Shown: positions 16,231-25,848 of the stretch, one piece after another
How the letters are laid out: each line of letters opens with the position of its first letter
Numbering within the stretch: the stretch's first letter is position 1
Assembly: GCA_944388145.1 (NCBI GenBank)
Contig: CALXHQ010000002.1
Span: 186,001-250,000 of the forward strand
Length of the DNA: 64,000 nucleotides
Direction: 5' to 3'
Source: an uncultured Gemmiger sp.
GTDB taxonomy: Bacteria; Bacillota; Clostridia; Oscillospirales; Ruminococcaceae
Translations under genes and position numbers: made by a program
Notes under the pieces: model-generated
Database searches by the model: none
The model's input: only the letters and a program-made list of their open reading frames with translations
What the model was told of the DNA's origin: nothing

Positions 16231-17121
16231 ATGAAACGATCCCTGTGTTTCCTGTTTTCCGCCCTGCTGCTGGCCGCCGGCAGCGGCTGCGGTACCCCCG
16301 CTCTGCAGCCGCTGCCCGACGACTTTGCTGTCTTTAACCCGGAGGTGCCGGTGGAGCTGACCGGCACCCAAACCGTCAACGGCGAGTCCGTGACTGTCCG
16401 ATGGGTGTTCACCTACGATGCGCAGGGGCGCGCCGTGCGGGAGGACCATTTCTCAGATGGGAGCAGCTATGCTACGTATCTGCTGAAATCCTATGACGAC
16501 GACGGCAACCTGATCAGGGAAGAGACGTATACGGATGATGTTCTCACCTCCGCCATCGAGTATGACGCTCTCGGGCGCATGACGCTTCAAGAGAGTTATG
16601 GTTACCAGTACACGTCAGACGGCGGCGTTGTCCCCGACACCAGCAAGAATTCTTCGCTCGCCTTTACCTATGATGAGCAGTGCCGCCCGGTCAACGTAAC
16701 CGAGACAGAGACAATAGACGGTCAAACCATCAGTCTCACCCTTCCCTTCACCGTGGACGAGCAAGCCCGCACGGCAGTGGCGGAACTCCCGGGTAACGAT
16801 GGCAGCGGCAAAATTGCGTGCAGCTTTGACGATGTCGGGCGCTTTCTCTCCCTCACGAATATCAATGCGGAGGATGAGGCAGTCACCGCCTTCACCTATG
16901 AATATGACGGGGATGGGAATATGATCCGCCAGAGCATCACATACCCCGCCCTAGTTGATCAGACAACAACAACCACATATCAGTACGACGAAAACGGCTA
17001 TCTAACCGAATACCAATTTACCGACACCGTAAACGGTATCGAATCGTACACCAACACCACAACCTTGACCGTTTCCGTCTCCATGCCCCTCTCCGAGGCG
17101 CTGGCCGCCCAGGAGGAGTAA
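16231..17121 (+). CDS. Lipoprotein with YD/RHS-like repeats
   Basis: 296 residues: signal peptide MKRSLCFLFSALLLAAG with lipobox GSGC at about residue 20. The rest is repeated beta units of the pattern 'YDxxGRxxxxxxY' (FTYDAQGRAVREDHF, SYDDDGNLIREETY, EYDALGRMTLQESY, TYDEQCRPVNVTET, EYDGDGNMIRQSIT, QYDENGYLTEYQF), much like YD repeats of RHS/teneurin proteins, but with no toxin domain. ATG at 16231 lies 10 nt after GAGGAG; a TTG at 16225 is a less likely start. It is divergent from the OmpR-type operon. Probably surface-exposed; function unknown. Confidence 0.78.
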   Translation: MKRSLCFLFSALLLAAGSGCGTPALQPLPDDFAVFNPEVPVELTGTQTVNGESVTVRWVFTYDAQGRAVREDHFSDGSSYATYLLKSYDDDGNLIREETYTDDVLTSAIEYDALGRMTLQESYGYQYTSDGGVVPDTSKNSSLAFTYDEQCRPVNVTETETIDGQTISLTLPFTVDEQARTAVAELPGNDGSGKIACSFDDVGRFLSLTNINAEDEAVTAFTYEYDGDGNMIRQSITYPALVDQTTTTTYQYDENGYLTEYQFTDTVNGIESYTNTTTLTVSVSMPLSEALAAQEE

Positions 17122-17141
17122 CCCCCTTTCCTGTGATACAA

Positions 17142-17181
17142 AACGCTCCGGGTGAACCGCGTCACCCGGAGCGTTCTTTTT
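17142..17181. terminator. Terminator between convergent lipoprotein and peroxiredoxin genes
   Basis: A perfect 14-bp stem (AACGCTCCGGGTGA and its complement) with a 6-nt loop, followed by CTTTTT on the plus strand. Confidence 0.88.
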
Positions 17182-17259
17182 GATGTGAAAGTCCGGCTCA
17201 AATGCCCGCCCGGCGGGACCGTGCATCCCCGCCTCCCGCAAAAGGGAATGGCAGGCACA

Positions 17260-17712
17260 TTACAGCAGCGCCAGCATCTGGGCGGCGTTTTCGTCCGGCT
17301 TGACCTTGGGCAGCGCTGCGGCAATGACGCCGTTCTCGTCAATCAGGTAGGTGGAGCGCACCACCCCCATGCTGACCTTGCCGTAAAGCTTTTTCTCCTT
17401 CCAGACATCGTACAGCTGCAGCACGGCAGTCTCGGTGTCAGAGAGCAGCACAAAGGGCAGTTCATACTTGGCGGCAAACTTCTGGTGGCTGGCGGCACTG
17501 TCCTTGCTGACGCCGATGACCACCGCATTTTTGTCGGCAAACTCCTGGTTTGCCTTGGCGAAAGCGCAGGCCTGGCGGGTGCAGCCGGGGGTATTGTCCC
17601 GCGGATAGAAGTACAGGATCACTTTTTTACCCCGGAAATCCGACAGGCTGACCGAATTGCCGTCCTTATCCGGCAGGGTAAAATCAGGTGCTTGGGTGCC
17701 AACAGGCAACAT
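17260..17712 (-). CDS. bcp: Peroxiredoxin of the Bcp (thioredoxin-dependent peroxidase) family
   Basis: 150 residues, full length for the family. It reduces H2O2 and organic hydroperoxides with thioredoxin-derived electrons in the cytoplasm. The peroxidatic motif is [15 protein letters not shown], with the catalytic Cys near residue 46 and a second Cys five residues later, as in atypical 2-Cys Bcp. The N-terminal [19 protein letters not shown] and the Arg in [12 protein letters not shown] are also typical. ATG at 17712 follows GGAGG. It lies directly downstream of yaaA, another peroxide-stress gene. Confidence 0.92.
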   Translation of the reverse strand: MLPVGTQAPDFTLPDKDGNSVSLSDFRGKKVILYFYPRDNTPGCTRQACAFAKANQEFADKNAVVIGVSKDSAASHQKFAAKYELPFVLLSDTETAVLQLYDVWKEKKLYGKVSMGVVRSTYLIDENGVIAAALPKVKPDENAAQMLALL

Positions 17713-17768
17713 GAAAAAGACCTCCTTTGCAGGGTGTTATGGCAGTTCTGTATTTGCGGCGCAGCGGC

Positions 17769-18539
17769 TCAGCGGCGGCGCATGGGCGGGCCGTCCGGGC
17801 TGCGCAGAAAGGTATAGCAGTCGTCGGTGGACGCCTCCGGCAGAAAGCGGTACCCCAGCCGGTCAAAGCCTCTGGCCGCCTCCGGCGTCTCAGCGCCGGT
17901 CTCGGCCAGAAAGCGCACCATCTCGCCCCGCGCCATCTTGCAGTAGGTCCCCTTTTCCGCCAGCCTTCCGCCCACATCCTCCACAAAACGGCATGTGATG
18001 ACGCGTGCGCCCGCCGGGCGGTAGCGGGTAACGCACCGGCTGTACTCCCGGCTGGCCAGGTCCAACACCGCGTCAGTCTCGGCAAACAGGGCGTCCGCAA
18101 TGCGGCTGCCCCAAAATTCGTACAGGTCCCTGGCGCCGTCCACCGCCAGCTTGGCCTGCATCTCCAGCCGGTAGGGCACCACCCCGTCAAAGGGGCGCAG
18201 CAGACCGTAAAAGCCGGACAAAATGCGCAGATGCTCCGCCACATGGGTAAGTTCCGCGTCGGTGAATACGCCGGGGGCCATCGTCTTGTACTGGATGCCA
18301 TTGTAGGCCAGGATAGCCGGCGTCAGGCTTCGGCGCAGGTCCGCGGTGCGCAGCCGCACCTCGTTCTCGGCTGCAATTTTGTCGTTGCAGCGCCACAGCG
18401 TCCTGCGGCTTTGCGGCGTCATGGCCCGCAGCGCGGCCAGCAGCCGCTCCGCCTGGGGCAGAAACTGCGGCAGACCGCCGCAGGCAAAGCTGTCGGTGTC
18501 CACGGTCATCTGTTTGGCGGGTGACAGGATGATGCGCAC
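17769..18539 (-). CDS. yaaA: YaaA (DUF328) peroxide-stress protein, GTG start
   Basis: 256 residues, full family length, starting MRIILSPAKQM, the hallmark N-terminus of YaaA. Other family signatures are ILAYNGIQYKTM, LSGFYGLLRPFDGV and FVEDVGGRLAEKGTYCKMARGEMVRF. In E. coli, YaaA limits intracellular free iron during H2O2 stress; the fold binds DNA. The start is GTG at 18539 with AAAGGAG 8 nt upstream. Pairing with bcp 57 bp downstream suggests one oxidative-stress transcript. Confidence 0.92.
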   Translation of the reverse strand: MRIILSPAKQMTVDTDSFACGGLPQFLPQAERLLAALRAMTPQSRRTLWRCNDKIAAENEVRLRTADLRRSLTPAILAYNGIQYKTMAPGVFTDAELTHVAEHLRILSGFYGLLRPFDGVVPYRLEMQAKLAVDGARDLYEFWGSRIADALFAETDAVLDLASREYSRCVTRYRPAGARVITCRFVEDVGGRLAEKGTYCKMARGEMVRFLAETGAETPEAARGFDRLGYRFLPEASTDDCYTFLRSPDGPPMRRR

Positions 18540-18575
18540 AGGGTTTGCTCCTTTACCGGGCGTCCCCGCCGGGCA

Positions 18576-19889
18576 CTATTCCAGCGGGAACTTTTGTTTG
18601 TCATGCACCGAGATATCCCGGCCCAGCTGCACCTCGATCAGCTGCAGCTCGCTCTGGGCCAGGACGGTGTGGCGGCAGCCCGCCTTCATGGTGATCACGT
18701 CGCCGGGGTGAACCTCCCGCTCGGCACCGTCCACCACTGTGCGCCCGGTGCCGGAGATAACCACCCACACCTCGTCCCGGTGCTGGTGGCTGTGATAGTT
18801 CATGCTGTGGCCGGGGTTTAAGGTGACCTTGATGGTCAGGCTCTCCTTCTCCACATCCAGCACGCGGAAACTGCCCCAGGACTTTTCGGCAAACATGATC
18901 TGCTGGTCGATCTTGTCCACATAGGGTTTGATGTAGCTGGACTGCTCCTTGTCCGAGACAAGGATTCCCTCCGGGCTGGCCGAGATGACCACGTCCTGCA
19001 GACCCATGGCCAGCACCGGCACATCCAGCTCATTGACAATATGGACATTTTGGCAGGTATCGTTCAGGATGCCCTCGCCCACCACCTGCTCGCCCATGGC
19101 CTCGGTCAGGGTGTTCCAGGTTCCCAGGTCCTTCCACTGGCCGGCAAAGCGCATCACCTGGATTCTGGGTTCCTTCTCCACCACTGCGTAGTCAAAGCTG
19201 ATCTTGGGCAGCGTGTCGTACCGGTCAAACAGATCCTGGTAGCTGGTGTAGTCCAGCAGCTCCCGGGCCTTGTCCAGCACATAACCCAGTTTGTAGGCAA
19301 AGACGCCGCCGTTCCACAGCGCGCCCCGGGCAATGTAGCCCCTGGCGGTCTCGGCGTCCGGTTTTTCCTGGAAGGTTTCCACCTCGCTGACAGGGGTATC
19401 GGCTTTGGGGATAATGTAGCCGTACTTCTCGCTGGGATAGGTGGGCTGGATGCCCATCAGCACCAGGTTGGCCTCCCCCTTGGCCGCCTGCTCGCCCAGC
19501 TGTTTCAGCGCGGCGAAGTAATCATCCTCCACATAGGGGTCCACCGGACAGACCACCACGGCCGCGTCGGGGCTGACGCCCTGCACATCGGCCAGATAGG
19601 CGGTGGCCAGCGCGATGGCGGGGAAAGTGTCCCGCCGGCAGGGTTCCACCGAAATGCCGATCCCTTCCCCCAGCTGGTTGTGGATGGCCGAGACTTGGGT
19701 CTTGCTGGTGGCGATGGTGACGGTGGCATCGGCGTCCACCTGCCTGATCTGGCGGTAGACCCGCTGGACCATCGATTCATGGCCGCCGTCGGCGGTCTTG
19801 AAGATCTTGATAAACTGTTTGGAGCGCACGTCGTTGGACAGCGGCCACAGCCGCTTGCCCGACCCGCCCGAGAGCAGCACAATGTTCAT
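18576..19889 (-). CDS. manC: Mannose-1-phosphate guanylyltransferase with C-terminal cupin
   Basis: 437 residues. The nucleotidyltransferase domain (about 1-290) begins IVLLSGGSGKRLWPLSN, with the GTP-binding G-G-x-G-x-R-L-W-P pattern and the family FQEKPD motif. A C-terminal cupin (about 330-430, MNYHSHQHRDEVWVVISGTG) resembles the mannose-6-phosphate isomerase domain of ManC/AlgA. It makes GDP-mannose, precursor of GDP-fucose and mannosyl glycans. It follows GDP-fucose synthase by 30 bp. ATG at 19889 follows GGGAGG. Slightly short for bifunctional enzymes, so isomerase activity is uncertain. Confidence 0.9.
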   Translation of the reverse strand: MNIVLLSGGSGKRLWPLSNDVRSKQFIKIFKTADGGHESMVQRVYRQIRQVDADATVTIATSKTQVSAIHNQLGEGIGISVEPCRRDTFPAIALATAYLADVQGVSPDAAVVVCPVDPYVEDDYFAALKQLGEQAAKGEANLVLMGIQPTYPSEKYGYIIPKADTPVSEVETFQEKPDAETARGYIARGALWNGGVFAYKLGYVLDKARELLDYTSYQDLFDRYDTLPKISFDYAVVEKEPRIQVMRFAGQWKDLGTWNTLTEAMGEQVVGEGILNDTCQNVHIVNELDVPVLAMGLQDVVISASPEGILVSDKEQSSYIKPYVDKIDQQIMFAEKSWGSFRVLDVEKESLTIKVTLNPGHSMNYHSHQHRDEVWVVISGTGRTVVDGAEREVHPGDVITMKAGCRHTVLAQSELQLIEVQLGRDISVHDKQKFPLE

Positions 19890-19919
19890 AAAAGCCTCCC
19901 GTTGCCGGACTGCGGCGGG

Positions 19920-20864
19920 TTACCGCTCGGCGCGCATGGGGTTGGTGAGGAAGTCCTGATAGGTCATCCGGATGCCATCCTCCAGTTCGGTCTTGTAGGT
20001 CCAGCCCAGGGCGGTGGCCTTGCTCACGTCCAAAAGCTTCCGGGGCGTACCGTTGGGCTTTGTCGGGTCCCAGCGGATCTCGCCGGTATAGCCCACCACC
20101 TTGGCCACCAGCTCGGTCAGCTCTTTGATGGTCAGTTCCTTGCCGGTGCCGGCGTTGACTGTCTCGTTGCCGGAGTAGTGGTTCATCAAAAAGACGCACA
20201 GGTTGGCCAGGTCATCCACATACAGGAACTCCCGCAGCGGGCTGCCGTCGCCCCAGCAGGTCACGTAAGGCAGGTTCTGCTCCTTCGCCTCGTGGAAGCG
20301 GCGGATCAGCGCCGGCAGCACATGGCTGTGGGTGGGGTGATAGTTGTCGTTGGGGCCGTAGAGGTTGGTGGGCATAACGCTGATATAGTCGGTGCCGTAC
20401 TGACGGTTAAGGTACTCGCAGTATTTCAGGCCCGAAATTTTTGCCAGGGCGTAGGCCTCGTTGGTCTTTTCCAGGGCCGAGGTCAGCAGGCAGTCCTCCT
20501 TCATGGGCTGGGGCGCCAGGCGGGGGTAAATGCAGGAGCTGCCCAAAAATTCCAGCTTTTTGCAGCCGTTTTTCCAGGCCGAATGGATCACATTCATCTC
20601 CAAAATCATGTTGTCGTACATGAAGTCGGCCTGGGCCTCGTCATTGGCGACGATGCCGCCCACCTTGGCCGCCGCCAGGAACACATACTCCGGCTTTTCC
20701 TCGGCAAAGAAGGCTTCCACCGCGTCCTGACGGCAGAGATCCAGCTCCTTATGGGTGCGGGTAACGATATTTTGATAGCCCTGGCGGTTCAGCTCCCGCA
20801 CAATGGCGGAGCCCACCATACCGCGGTGGCCGGCCACATAGATCTTCGCATTTTTGTCCATCAT
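19920..20864 (-). CDS. fcl: GDP-L-fucose synthase
   Basis: 314 residues, full length. It converts GDP-4-keto-6-deoxymannose to GDP-L-fucose with NADPH (epimerisation and reduction). The Rossmann motif is VAGHRGMVGSAIVREL; the catalytic Ser region is FLGSSCIYPRLAPQPMKED; the Y-x3-K pair is in EAYALAKISGLKY. Either of two adjacent ATGs (20864, 20861) may start it. It precedes manC on the minus strand. GDP-mannose 4,6-dehydratase, the intermediate step, is not in the window and must be elsewhere if the pathway is complete. Confidence 0.93.
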   Translation of the reverse strand: MMDKNAKIYVAGHRGMVGSAIVRELNRQGYQNIVTRTHKELDLCRQDAVEAFFAEEKPEYVFLAAAKVGGIVANDEAQADFMYDNMILEMNVIHSAWKNGCKKLEFLGSSCIYPRLAPQPMKEDCLLTSALEKTNEAYALAKISGLKYCEYLNRQYGTDYISVMPTNLYGPNDNYHPTHSHVLPALIRRFHEAKEQNLPYVTCWGDGSPLREFLYVDDLANLCVFLMNHYSGNETVNAGTGKELTIKELTELVAKVVGYTGEIRWDPTKPNGTPRKLLDVSKATALGWTYKTELEDGIRMTYQDFLTNPMRAER

Positions 20865-20959
20865 TTTGGATGCACTTCCCTTTTTTTGAAATCAAGATGA
20901 ATGGGAACGGGCAGCCGCCATCCAGGGTGGCGCCTGCCGCCCGCAAAAGGTACCGCCGC

Positions 20960-21535
20960 TCACTTTGCGTTGACAAAACACGCCCGGTTCTGCCACAGGT
21001 AGATGGCGCCGGACAAAACCGTCACCGCGGCCACCAGCCAGCACAGCACCTGCACAATCAGGCCAAAAGCCAGAATGTCGGTAGGACCCATAAAGAACTG
21101 CACCACATAGTAGAAAATAATGGTGACCATCTGCAAAACCGTCTTGACCTTGCCCCACAGGTTGGCGGCAATAACGGTGCCCCGCTCGGCGGCGATCATC
21201 CGCACGCCGGCCACGGCAAACTCCCGGAACAGGATGACTGCCAGCACCACCGGGTGGCAGATGCCGTCCACCACCATGTAGATGAAGGCGGCAGTGGTCA
21301 GGCACTTGTCCGCCAGCGGGTCCATGAACTTGCCGAAATCGGTGACCAGATGCTGCTTGCGTGCGATGTAGCCGTCCAAAAAATCGGTGAAGCTGGCGGC
21401 CGCAAAGATGATGCCGGCCGCCAGCATGGCGGTGCGGTTGTAATCGGCGGTGCCGATACGGCCAAAGGCCGCAAACACCATAAAGACAGGCACCAGGATC
21501 ACCCGCAGCATCGTCAGTTTATTGGGCAGGTTCAT
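20960..21535 (-). CDS. pgsA: CDP-diacylglycerol-glycerol-3-phosphate phosphatidyltransferase
   Basis: 191 residues with four to five membrane helices. The CDP-alcohol phosphotransferase signature is split over DFLDGYIARKQHLVTDFGKF and MDPLADK (D-G-x2-A-R-x8-G-x3-D-x3-D). It makes phosphatidylglycerol phosphate, the first committed step to phosphatidylglycerol and cardiolipin. The start lies 3 bp after the rimO stop with GGAGG overlapping it, so the genes are co-translated; rimO-pgsA linkage is common in Firmicutes. Confidence 0.94.
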   Translation of the reverse strand: MNLPNKLTMLRVILVPVFMVFAAFGRIGTADYNRTAMLAAGIIFAAASFTDFLDGYIARKQHLVTDFGKFMDPLADKCLTTAAFIYMVVDGICHPVVLAVILFREFAVAGVRMIAAERGTVIAANLWGKVKTVLQMVTIIFYYVVQFFMGPTDILAFGLIVQVLCWLVAAVTVLSGAIYLWQNRACFVNAK

Positions 21536-21538
21536 GGG

Positions 21539-22897
21539 TCATTCCTCCGTTTCCCCGGTCTCCTCGATCCGGTCTTCCACATAGCCGTACAGGTCGTAGG
21601 TATCGCTGTCGGTGATGGTAACGTGATAGAACGCCCCCGTCTCCAGCGGGGTATCGCCGGGGGTCAGCACATTGCCGTCAATCTCGGGGCAGTCAGCCTT
21701 GGAGCGAAGCAGATACATGCCGCTCTCCTCGTCAAAGCCGTCGCAGATGCACTCCAGCGTCTGCCCCACTTTTTCCTTCTGGCGGGCCTCGCTGATCTCG
21801 GCCTGGATCTCCATGATGTGGTCGGCACGGCGCTGTTTGGTCTCCTCGTCAATCTGGTTGTCCATGCGGGCGGCCACGGTGTTCTCCTCAGCCGAGTAGG
21901 CAAAGCAGCCCAGCCGGTCAAACCGCACCGTCCGCACAAAGTCGCACAGTTCGGCGTACTGCTCCTCGGTCTCGCCGGGGAACCCGGCGATCAGGGTGGT
22001 GCGCAGCGTCAGCCCTGGGATGCCCGCCCGCAGTTTTCCGATGGCCTGCTCAATCTCCCGGCGGCCGCCGCGGCGGTTCATGGCCTTGAGCACCGCGTCG
22101 TCACAGTGCTGGATGGGCAAATCGAGATAAGGCACCACCTTGCCGTTGCGCTGCATGGCAGCGATAAACTCGTCGGTGATGCGCTCCGGGTAGGCGTACA
22201 GGATGCGGATCCAGCGGATGCCTTCCACCTGGTTCAGCGCATCCAGCAGGGCGCAGATCTCGCCGGGCTTGCCCCAGTCCTCGCCGTAGGCGGTGGGGTC
22301 CTGGGCCACAACAATCAGTTCCCGTACTCCCTCGCCGGCCAGCCATTTTGCCTCGGCCACGCAATCGTCCAGCGGGCGGCTGCGCAGCGGGCCGCGGATC
22401 AGCGGGATGGCGCAGTAGTGGCACCGGTTGGAGCAGCCCTCGGCAATCTTTAAGTAGGCATAGTGGCGCGGGGTAGAGATGACCCGCCGCCCGCCCAGCG
22501 GCATATCGGTCTTGGGGCCGTAGCTTTCCACCTGGCCGTTCTCCCCGGCGCAGACGCGGCGCAAAATGGCCGGCAGTGCCTTGTTGGAACCGATTCCCAC
22601 CACCGCGTCCACCTCGGGCATTTCCCGGGCAATCTCGCTCTTGTAGCGCTCGGCCAGGCAGCCGGTGACGATGACTTTCAGTGCCGGGTTCTGCTGCTTG
22701 TAGCTGCAGGCCAGCAGGATATTCTCAATGGCTTCCTCCTTGGCGGACTGGATAAATCCGCAGGTGTTGACAATGATGGCATCGGCCTCGGCGGGGTCGG
22801 CGACCGTCTCATGGCCGTCAGCCAGCAGTGCGTGGCAGAACACATCGGCATCCACCTGATTTTTGGGGCAGCCCAGGGATACAATGGCAAGTTTCAT
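21539..22897 (-). CDS. rimO: Ribosomal protein S12 methylthiotransferase
   Basis: 452 residues. It has an N-terminal UPF0004 domain with Cys ligands (VSLGCPKNQVDADVF, IIVNTCGFI, VIVTGCLAERY); a radical-SAM core with GCSNRCHYCAIPLIRG (C-x3-C-x2-C 4Fe-4S site); and a C-terminal TRAM domain after about residue 375. It adds a methylthio group to an Asp of ribosomal protein S12. VDADVF and the SRP-like C-terminus favour RimO over MiaB. ATG at 22897 is chosen because family proteins begin KLAIVSLGCPKN; the frame is open further upstream. Confidence 0.94.
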   Translation of the reverse strand: MKLAIVSLGCPKNQVDADVFCHALLADGHETVADPAEADAIIVNTCGFIQSAKEEAIENILLACSYKQQNPALKVIVTGCLAERYKSEIAREMPEVDAVVGIGSNKALPAILRRVCAGENGQVESYGPKTDMPLGGRRVISTPRHYAYLKIAEGCSNRCHYCAIPLIRGPLRSRPLDDCVAEAKWLAGEGVRELIVVAQDPTAYGEDWGKPGEICALLDALNQVEGIRWIRILYAYPERITDEFIAAMQRNGKVVPYLDLPIQHCDDAVLKAMNRRGGRREIEQAIGKLRAGIPGLTLRTTLIAGFPGETEEQYAELCDFVRTVRFDRLGCFAYSAEENTVAARMDNQIDEETKQRRADHIMEIQAEISEARQKEKVGQTLECICDGFDEESGMYLLRSKADCPEIDGNVLTPGDTPLETGAFYHVTITDSDTYDLYGYVEDRIEETGETEE

Positions 22898-23006
22898 AGT
22901 GTTTGGTCCTTGTCTGATGGTGAGGTGTTGGTTTCTGTATGGATTGTAGGTCGGGCGTTCACGCCCCCCGCCCATTGCCGCCGCTGCGCCTGCGGCGCAG
23001 GCCGTA

Positions 23007-23644
23007 TTATAAATGCTCGGCGTCCGCAAACCGCTCCACCGCCTGGCGGATAACCTCGTGGGGGAATCCGCGGCGGGCCAGGGCGGCCATGACCTGGGGG
23101 CGCTTGCCCTCGGCCAGCTTGCGGGTGTAGCTCTTTTCGATCAGCGCCACGGCAGCTGCCAGTTCGGGGCTGTCGCCCTCCCCGTCCTCCGGAGCGGCGA
23201 ACAGCTCCTCCAGCACCGCGGCGGCGGTGTCCCGGTCGATGCCCTTGGCGTTCAGATCCTGCGCGATCTCCCGCCGGCTTTTTCGCTTGCGCAGCAGCTC
23301 GGCGGCACGACGGCGGGCATAGCTCTCGTCGTTCAGCAGGCCCAGCTCTTCCGCCCGGGCCACCGCGGCGGCGGCACTGTGGGGGTCAAACTTGCGGCAG
23401 AGTTTCTGGTACAGTTCCCCGGCAGCGTGGTCCCGCAGCGCCAGGATATCCAGCGCCCGGTCGATGGCCTTGCGGGTATCGCTCTGGCGGCGCAGCTCCT
23501 CCAGCTGCCAGGTATCCAGCTCGTCCTCCACATGCAGGTCCGCCTTGGCAAAGGTCTCCTCGTCCAGCGAAAAGGCAAACTCCCCGTCCAAAAACAGCGC
23601 CAGCCTGCCCTTTTTTGTCTCTTTGATGGCGGTAATTTGCGGCA

Positions 23645-23645
<1 letters not shown>
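23007..23645 (-). CDS. recX: Regulatory protein RecX
   Basis: 212 residues of three-helix RecX repeats (RALDILALRDHAAGELYQKL, LGLLNDESYARRRAAELLRK, ARRGFPHEVIRQAVERF) with a short N-terminal strand region. RecX modulates RecA filament growth. Its ATG at 23645 overlaps the recA stop (TAATG), so it is translationally coupled to recA, the commonest arrangement of this gene. Confidence 0.93.
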
Positions 23646-24817
<1,172 letters not shown>

Positions 24818-24914
24818 CGTTCCAGTTCTCCTCTTTCTGTCTATGCCGTATCCGGAATGGTGTATACGAAAAATTTCCATTGCGCAGCGGACATTCCCTG
24901 CGCATCTGTGTACT

Positions 24915-24954
24915 ATTATATCCCGCTTTTCAGCAAATTACAACCATTAGTTGT
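24915..24954 (-). promoter_or_regulatory. recA promoter with overlapping inverted repeat
   Basis: On the minus strand TTGTAA (24938-24943), a 17-bp spacer and TATAAT (24915-24920). ACAAC-N5-GTTGT at 24940-24954 is an inverted repeat over the -35 box. It differs from the Bacillus SOS box (GAAC-N4-GTTC), so assigning it to LexA is a guess. Confidence 0.6.
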
Positions 24955-24969
24955 TGCTTTATGGTCCTG

Positions 24970-25848
24970 TTACTCGGGCTTCTGCATCCAAACCACCCGC
25001 GGGTTGCCGCCATAGTCCCGCCGGGCTGCGATGCTGCGCCAGCCGGCCGCAATGCCAATATCCTCCACCGCCTGCTGCTGCCGCCAGCCGATCTCAAACA
25101 CCAGCCAGCCGCCGGGGCGCACACTGTGCCGGCAGGCGTTTGCCAGCGCACGGTAAAAGTCCAGTCCATCATTGCCGCCTGCCAGCGCCATGGCGGGTTC
25201 CCGGGCGGTTTCAGGCTGCAGAACAACCATCTCACCGGCGGTCAGATAGGGTGGGTTGGACACCGCCAGATCCACGCTGTCCGCCGGACAGCCGGCGGCA
25301 TACTCCATGGCATCGGCCAGCACCGCCTCCACCGTCAGGCTGCGGGAGGCCAGCGCGCAGGCGGCGTTTTCCTTCAGGTAGGCAAAGGCCGCCGGGCTTT
25401 TCTCCACGCAGGTCACCCGGGCGCCAGGCACAAACCGCTTGACGCCCAGCCCCAGGCAGCCGGTGCCCGCGCACAGGTCCAGCACCCGGGGCGCAGTGGT
25501 ATTCATGTTGCGCAAAAGGGTAACGGCTGCCTCGCAGACCACCTCGGTATCGGCGCGGGGGCAGAGGACGCCAGGGCCGACTTTCAGCGTAAAATCCAGG
25601 AAGTCCCACTCCCCCGCAATGTATTGCAGCGGCTCCCGCCCGGCACGGCGGGCGGCCAGCTGTTCCAGCCGGGCGGCGGTACCGGCGGGTAGCGGGCTCC
25701 GGTCCAGGCGTGGGTCATGCCCGGGGCCGGCGGCCAGTGTGTAAAGTACCTGGGCGTCGTAGTCCGCGTCCGGGCAGCCGGCTGTCCGCAGCTCGGCGGC
25801 GACGGCCCGCACCGCGGCCCGGGGCGCCAGGCCGGCCAGGCTTACCAT
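24970..25848 (-). CDS. prmC: Peptide chain release factor N5-glutamine methyltransferase
   Basis: 292 residues. The N-terminal helical domain recognises release factors; the C-terminal SAM-binding domain has VLDLCAGTGCLGLGVKRF and the catalytic LAVSNPPYL (N-P-P-Y). It methylates the GGQ glutamine of RF1/RF2. The start at 25848 overlaps the yqhQ stop by 7 bp with GGAGGAGGGCAG upstream; a longer open frame is ignored. In many Firmicutes yqhQ and prmC lie beside prfA; prfA is absent here. Confidence 0.93.
   Translation of the reverse strand: MVSLAGLAPRAAVRAVAAELRTAGCPDADYDAQVLYTLAAGPGHDPRLDRSPLPAGTAARLEQLAARRAGREPLQYIAGEWDFLDFTLKVGPGVLCPRADTEVVCEAAVTLLRNMNTTAPRVLDLCAGTGCLGLGVKRFVPGARVTCVEKSPAAFAYLKENAACALASRSLTVEAVLADAMEYAAGCPADSVDLAVSNPPYLTAGEMVVLQPETAREPAMALAGGNDGLDFYRALANACRHSVRPGGWLVFEIGWRQQQAVEDIGIAAGWRSIAARRDYGGNPRVVWMQKPE

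Noticed and set aside
19041-20900. 619-codon plus-strand frame opposite manC and fcl
   Set aside because: Antisense shadow: no ribosome binding site and no recognisable motif, while both minus-strand genes have full family signatures.
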